Assembly (NCBI GenBank): GCA_046726015.1
Contig: JBKOZS010000085.1
Span: 11,326 to 75,325 of the forward strand
Direction of reading: 5' to 3'
Source of the DNA: QHWT01 sp046726015
GTDB taxonomy: Bacteria > Acidobacteriota > Vicinamibacteria > Vicinamibacterales > 2-12-FULL-66-21
DNA length: 64,000 bases
Shown: positions 59,677 to 64,000 of the stretch, in pieces
How the letters are laid out: the number at the start of each line of letters is the position of its first letter
Numbering within the stretch: position 1 is the stretch's first letter
Program-made: the position numbers and the translations under genes
Notes under the pieces: generated by a model
The model's database searches: none
What the model was told of the DNA's origin: nothing
The model's input: only the letters and a program-made list of their open reading frames with translations

Positions 59677-62573
59677 TGCGTGTCGCCGCGCTCGTCCTGT
59701 TGTCCTTGATCGCGGGCCTTCCGCCGGTCGCGTATGCACGCGACCAGCGCACGTCTGACGCGCAGGTTCCCGCGTCCGCGTACGTCGGACGTCCCGTCAA
59801 CATCGTCGGGATCCTGATCGAGGGATCACCCGCGCTCGAGCCGCGCCTGTTCTCGCTCGTCTCGACACGCCAGGGACAGCCGCTGTCGATGGTCGACGTG
59901 CGCGAGACCATCACGCACTTCTACAGTCTCGGCAGGTTCGAGGACATCCAGGTCGAAGCGGAAAACGGCCCGAACGGGACCGTGAACGTGCGCTATCTGC
60001 TCGATCCGATCCACGCGGTGAGCGCCGTCAAGTTCCGCGGCCAGCTCGCCCTGCCAGAGTCGATGCTGCGCGATCGCATGACGGAGCGTTTCGGCCCCAC
60101 GCCGCCACTCGGCCGCGCCGCCGAAGTCGCGGCGGCGCTCGAGGATCTCTACCGCGACCACGGATACCTCCAGGCGGACGTGCGAGTCGGCGCGCCGATC
60201 GTGGAGCACGATCCCGACCGCACCACGCTCGTGTTCGAGGTCGACCCCGAACCTCGTGCTCGTATTTCACAGGTCAAGATCGTCGGCGATCCAAAGGAGC
60301 CAGAGGCCGAGTTCATTCAGCGGCTCGGCGTGCAGCCAGGGCAGCCCTATCAGCCCGCGGAAATACGAGCCAGGCTCGCCGAGTCCGTCCAGCGTCTGCG
60401 TCGTCGCGGCTTGTACCAGGCGACGGCGACGGTTGACTCAGCAACGATTAGTCCCGATCGACTGTACGCGGACGTGGTGATCGCGGTTCGTCCCGGACTG
60501 CTGGTGACCGTGCGCTTCGAGGGAGACCCGATCCCGAAGGAAAAGCTGTCGGAGTTCGTGCCGATCGAGCGTGAGGGGTCGGTTGACGAGGATTTGCTCG
60601 AGGATGCCAAGAACCGGATCACCGCGTACCTCGCGGAGCAGGGGTACTGGCGCGCGAATGTCACACATACGGAGCAGGACGGACCGGGTACTCTGACGAT
60701 CGTCTTTCGCGTCGCGCGCGGCCTCAGGTATCACGTCGGTCCTGGCGGCGTCGAGGTCAGTGGCAACGCATCAATCAACACCGAGGAGTTCAGGCCAGCT
60801 CTTCGGACCCTCGCGCCTGGCGATCCGTTCGTCGCAGCCAGGCTCGACGCGATCGTCGGGGCCATCACTGAGATCTATCGGAAGCGGGGGCTCGCCACGA
60901 TGACAGCGGCCTCTGATGTGCAGGAAATGCAGCCCGGCGTGGTCCGTCCCGTCATCGTGATTACGGAAGGGCCGCGGGTGACGATCGGAACAATCTCCTT
61001 CGAGGAGAACTCGGGGATCAAGGCGGAGCAGCTGCAGGCGCGGGTGAAGACGAAAACCGGCGATCCGTACTATGGTCCCACCATCGCCGCCGATCGTGAG
61101 GCCATCCTCGTCGAGTACTTGAATCAAGGGTACTCGACCGCGAATGTCACGGTGACGCCGCAACTCTCGCCGGACGGCACCATTGCCGACCTCCGGTTCA
61201 AGATCGTCGAAGGCCCGCAAACGATCGTCGACCACATCATCGTCGTCGGCAACACACGCACGCAGGAATCGGTGATTCGCCGCGAACTGCAGCTCGAAGA
61301 AGGGAAGCCGCTCGGCCTCGAGGATCTTCTCGAGAGCCAGCGGCGCCTGAGCGCCCTGGGCTTGTTCCGCCGCGTGCGCATCACGCCGATCGCGCATGGC
61401 AATTCCGGCGACCACGACGTGCTTGTCACGGTGGAAGAGGCACTGCGGACGACGATTGGCTATGGCGGCGGCGCCGAAGTCAATCGATTGCTCGAAGCCG
61501 ATCCGGTCACCGGTGAAGCGCGCGAGAACCTCGAGTTCGCGCCGCGCGGATTCTTCGAAATCGGACGGCGGAACATCGGCGGCCGTAACCGGTCGGCCAA
61601 CCTCTATACGCGCTTGAGTCTCAGGCCGAACCGCGATCCTGAGAATCCGAAGACGTTCGGCTTTGCCGAGTACCGTGTTGTTGGCACCTATCGCCAGCCA
61701 CGCCCATTCCGGGGCGCCGGCGAGTTCACCGCCACCGCTGCGGTCGAACAAGGCGTGCGTTCCAGCTTCAACTTCAGCCGCAAGGGCGCCAACGCGGAAG
61801 TTACGCGGCGTCTCTCGAACATCCTTCGCGGCAGCGCGCGGTATGCCTTTACCACGACGCGCATCTTCGACGTGCAGCTTGATGCGAACGATCCGCTGAC
61901 ACCGATCATCGATCGCCTGTTTCCGCAGGTGCGGTTGTCGGCGTTTTCGGTGGCCGTCGCCCGCGACACGCGCGACGACGTGCTCGAGCCGCAACGCGGG
62001 ATGCTGCTTACGGCCGATGGCACAATCGCGGCACGTGTCATCGGGTCGGAGGTCGGTTTTGCGAAGACCTTCTTGCAAGGCTTCGTGTACCGCAATCTCG
62101 GTCGCCCGAACCTCGTGTTTGCGGGCGGCGTCCGTCTCGGCCTCGTAAACCCGTTTGCACGCGAGACGGGGGACCGAGTCGTTCAACAAGTGCCGGCGAG
62201 CGAACGTTTCTTCGTCGGAGGCGACACGACGATTCGAGGCTACGCGCTCGACAGCGTAGGTGCGCCAGGGACAATCAGCCCGAACGGCTTTCCGATTGGC
62301 GGTAACGCGGTCATCATTCTCAATGGTGAATTGCGCACGCCGATCTGGCACGAGGTCGCCGGCGCGGTGTTCATCGACGGAGGGAACGTGTTCCCGAGCG
62401 CAGCGGACTTCGACATTGGCCAGCTGCGCGGCGCCATCGGGTTCGGCATCCGGTACCGATCGCCGTTCGGTCCGATCCGCGTCGATCTCGGGTTCAAGCT
62501 GGATCGCCAGGTGATTGCCGGCCGGCTCGAGTCGCGAACCGGGCTGCATTTCAGTATCGGGCAAGCGTTCTAA
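59676..62573 (+). CDS. BamA/TamA-family outer-membrane assembly protein
   Basis: A 965-residue Omp85-family protein. After a signal peptide (VAALVLLSLIAGLPPVAYA) come several POTRA domains (VNIVGILIEGSPALEPRLF, AVSAVKFRGQLALPESML, YHVGPGGVEVSGNASIN, IVDHIIVVGNTRTQESVIRREL). The C-terminal barrel includes RFFVGGDTTIRGYALD (the conserved VRGF/Y motif) and ends in LHFSIGQAF, with a terminal phenylalanine. It is longer than E. coli TamA or BamA. The overlap with tamB makes a TAM complex pair the likely assignment; whether it also fills the BamA role cannot be told. Confidence 0.94.
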   Translation: MRVAALVLLSLIAGLPPVAYARDQRTSDAQVPASAYVGRPVNIVGILIEGSPALEPRLFSLVSTRQGQPLSMVDVRETITHFYSLGRFEDIQVEAENGPNGTVNVRYLLDPIHAVSAVKFRGQLALPESMLRDRMTERFGPTPPLGRAAEVAAALEDLYRDHGYLQADVRVGAPIVEHDPDRTTLVFEVDPEPRARISQVKIVGDPKEPEAEFIQRLGVQPGQPYQPAEIRARLAESVQRLRRRGLYQATATVDSATISPDRLYADVVIAVRPGLLVTVRFEGDPIPKEKLSEFVPIEREGSVDEDLLEDAKNRITAYLAEQGYWRANVTHTEQDGPGTLTIVFRVARGLRYHVGPGGVEVSGNASINTEEFRPALRTLAPGDPFVAARLDAIVGAITEIYRKRGLATMTAASDVQEMQPGVVRPVIVITEGPRVTIGTISFEENSGIKAEQLQARVKTKTGDPYYGPTIAADREAILVEYLNQGYSTANVTVTPQLSPDGTIADLRFKIVEGPQTIVDHIIVVGNTRTQESVIRRELQLEEGKPLGLEDLLESQRRLSALGLFRRVRITPIAHGNSGDHDVLVTVEEALRTTIGYGGGAEVNRLLEADPVTGEARENLEFAPRGFFEIGRRNIGGRNRSANLYTRLSLRPNRDPENPKTFGFAEYRVVGTYRQPRPFRGAGEFTATAAVEQGVRSSFNFSRKGANAEVTRRLSNILRGSARYAFTTTRIFDVQLDANDPLTPIIDRLFPQVRLSAFSVAVARDTRDDVLEPQRGMLLTADGTIAARVIGSEVGFAKTFLQGFVYRNLGRPNLVFAGGVRLGLVNPFARETGDRVVQQVPASERFFVGGDTTIRGYALDSVGAPGTISPNGFPIGGNAVIILNGELRTPIWHEVAGAVFIDGGNVFPSAADFDIGQLRGAIGFGIRYRSPFGPIRVDLGFKLDRQVIAGRLESRTGLHFSIGQAF

Positions 62574-62598
62574 CGCCTGCCGTTTGCAGTGAGCTCAT

Positions 62599-63150
62599 AT
62601 GAGGACGAAGGCGCTTCTACTCGTCGCACTGATTGTGGTTTCCAGCGGCAGCCGCATGGACGCGGGTGACGTGATTGATCGCGTCATGGCCGCGGTGAAC
62701 CGTCAGCCTGTCTTGCTGTCGGATGTCAACGCCGCGCTCATGTTCGAGCTCGTGCCGCCACCGCAGGGGGGAGATCCCCTGGCGTCGACGCTCGAACGCC
62801 TGATCGAGCGGACGCTCGTCCTCGAAGAAGTGGAGCGTTTTCAGCCGCCCGAACCGGCGCCCGAGGAAATCGACAAACGCGTTGCCGCGCTTGCTCAGCG
62901 GTTTCGCACACCGGGAGCGTTCGAGAAGGCGCTCGCGTCGGTGGGCATGACCGAAGCGCAGGTGCGCGCGCACATCCGCGACGACCTCCGCAGCGTGACC
63001 TATATCAACCAGCGATTCGGCGACACCGATCCCGGCGCGCGCGAGACGCTGATCGCCGAGTGGATCGCCGGCCTGCGCCGCCGTGCCCAGGTGACCATCC
63101 CCTATCTTGCCTCACTGGGAACCGTCGGCCAGCCGAGCGGGCGCCAGTAG
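62599..63150 (+). CDS. SurA N-terminal-domain-like periplasmic protein
   Basis: A 183-residue protein with a short signal peptide (MRTKALLLVALIVVSSGSRMDA) and a SurA-like helical chaperone region: GDVIDRVMAAVNRQPVLLSDVNAAL, LIERTLVLEEVERFQPPEP and MTEAQVRAHIRDDLRSVTYINQRFG. There is no peptidyl-prolyl isomerase domain. Together with tamB and the BamA-family gene this makes an outer-membrane assembly group. It lies 26 bases after the barrel gene and overlaps the 3' end of the opposite-strand glycosyltransferase gene by 39 bases. Confidence 0.8.
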   Translation: MRTKALLLVALIVVSSGSRMDAGDVIDRVMAAVNRQPVLLSDVNAALMFELVPPPQGGDPLASTLERLIERTLVLEEVERFQPPEPAPEEIDKRVAALAQRFRTPGAFEKALASVGMTEAQVRAHIRDDLRSVTYINQRFGDTDPGARETLIAEWIAGLRRRAQVTIPYLASLGTVGQPSGRQ

Positions 63151-64000
63151 CGACCGGTAGAGTGCGACGGTTGCATCGCCGGCCGCGCGCCACGAAAACT
63201 CGCGCTCTACGACCGCGCGTCCTTCGCGCCCGTAGCGTTCGAGTCGTGCCACGTCCGACACGGCCCCGCTTATCGCCGCAACCAGCGCGCCGGCATCGCC
63301 TGGCGGCACCAGCCAACCGTTGATGCCCGGCCGCACCTTGTCCGGAAGACCTCCGGCGGAAGAAGCCACCACGGCGCGGCGATGGGCCATCGCTTCGAGC
63401 GTGACGAGCGAGCTTCCCTCGTAAAGCGTTGGATGCACGAAGAGCGTCGCAATCTCGTGCCACGCGTGCATCTCGGCATCGCTGACGCGCCCGTGGAAGC
63501 GTACCCGGTCGGTCAATGACATCTCGCGCGTCAGCGACTCGAGGCGATCGCGGTACGGCCCGTCGCCAATCGACACCCACCGCCAGGTGCGTCCTTCAAG
63601 GCCGCCGCCATGCTCCTTCAACGCGGCGAGCGCGCGGAGCAGGATGTGAAAACCCTTGTTCTCCTCGAGTCGCCCGACACTGAGGAGCACGATCTCATCG
63701 CCGGTAATGCCGTGCCGCCGGCGCAGTTCGCCAATCAACGCAGCATCGACCAGCGAATCCACCGTAGCGAGATCGAGCGCATTCGGGATCGTATGGATCT
63801 TGCTCGCATCGATCTTCAGATGGCGCCTGACAACCGGTTCGAGCGTGCGATCGGTAGCGATGACGGCATCCGCAGCCGCCGCGCAGGCAAGCACCGCTCG
63901 TCGAAGCGGCAGATACACGGCGCGCTTCAACTGTGCGTGCGACGGGTCGGTCGCGCCAAATTCCTCCAGGCCTTGTGGGTTCAGCACGAGCGGCGCGCCG
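63112..64000 (-). CDS. GT4-family glycosyltransferase, truncated by the window edge
   Basis: The 3' part of a glycosyltransferase (about 296 residues visible). It has IHTIPNALDLATVDS, LSVGRLEENKGFHILLRALAAL, GDGPYRDRLESL, and the donor-binding YEGSSLVTLEAMAHRRAVVASSAGGLPD. The frame runs off the end of the window at its 5' side with APLVLNPQG, so the acceptor-binding domain is incomplete. It probably adds a sugar to a cell-surface polymer or lipid. Confidence 0.9.
   Translation of the reverse strand, partial: GAPLVLNPQGLEEFGATDPSHAQLKRAVYLPLRRAVLACAAAADAVIATDRTLEPVVRRHLKIDASKIHTIPNALDLATVDSLVDAALIGELRRRHGITGDEIVLLSVGRLEENKGFHILLRALAALKEHGGGLEGRTWRWVSIGDGPYRDRLESLTREMSLTDRVRFHGRVSDAEMHAWHEIATLFVHPTLYEGSSLVTLEAMAHRRAVVASSAGGLPDKVRPGINGWLVPPGDAGALVAAISGAVSDVARLERYGREGRAVVEREFSWRAAGDATVALYRSLLAPARLADGSQ

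Noticed and set aside
60771..62564. A 597-residue minus-strand open frame opposite the BamA-family gene
   Set aside because: Antisense shadow; no recognisable domain, while the plus-strand gene has complete POTRA and barrel motifs.

Overview
The window reads as a dense chromosomal segment of a high-GC, Gram-negative (diderm) bacterium. LpxC (lipid A), a TamB/BamA-family pair, MtgA, several lipobox lipoproteins and sigma-54-type regulators show the cell type. Together with the folate-dependent TrmFO, abundant short interspersed repeats and many secreted proteins I do not recognise, this suggests an Acidobacteriota (perhaps Vicinamibacteria-like) genome. That placement is inference from gene content; no 16S or tRNA gene lies in the window.

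Layout. 1-9.9 kb: peptidoglycan transglycosylase, a SprT/WSS1-like metalloprotease, NlpC/P60 lipoprotein, HNH nuclease, NHL beta-propeller, amino-acid permease, uvrA, lpxC. 10-14 kb: an atypical radical SAM protein, a sigma/STAS regulatory trio, lysA. 14.1-20.7 kb: tmk, then an opposite-strand run rplU-rpmA-obgE-nadD-rsfS-sigma54-like regulator-comF, plus a lipoprotein and a TPR protein. 20.9-27.7 kb: dprA-topA-trmFO-xerC. 27.8-32.7 kb: an NtrC-type two-component pair and an ABC-F ATPase whose C-terminal domain is cut off by an in-frame stop. 32.9-41 kb: a pilus-like secretion locus and its likely two-component regulator. 41.1-46.7 kb: ECF sigma/anti-sigma and secreted proteins, a permease, a PEGA-domain protein. 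47-64 kb: hslVU, an FN3 lipoprotein, FAH-family hydrolase, transaldolase-like enzyme, a three-gene biotin-dependent acyl-CoA carboxylase, the TamB/BamA-like/SurA-like envelope module and a truncated glycosyltransferase.

The best candidate for an undescribed system is the operon on the minus strand from 38582 to 33429. It encodes a small excisionase-type DNA-binding protein, three secreted beta-sandwich subunits sharing a C-terminal strand motif, a PapD-like periplasmic chaperone, and a large beta-rich outer-membrane-type protein ending in calcium-loop repeats and a SPOR domain. A fourth, divergent subunit-like gene is adjacent. This resembles a chaperone-usher pathway in plan, but the putative usher does not look like FimD. 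A histidine kinase and an unusual HTH-receiver fusion lie just upstream, and a 17-bp palindrome sits over the operon's predicted -10 box.

A second theme is short repeats that enter coding sequence: a GGGGACAG hairpin inside trmFO, a GAGGTCCGAGG repeat forming the ObgE tail, and a GGATC repeat forming the tail of an ECF sigma factor. At least five copies of a GGCTCAGGGCTCA-type element sit at gene ends. No CRISPR array, complete insertion sequence, prophage, tRNA or rRNA was found.
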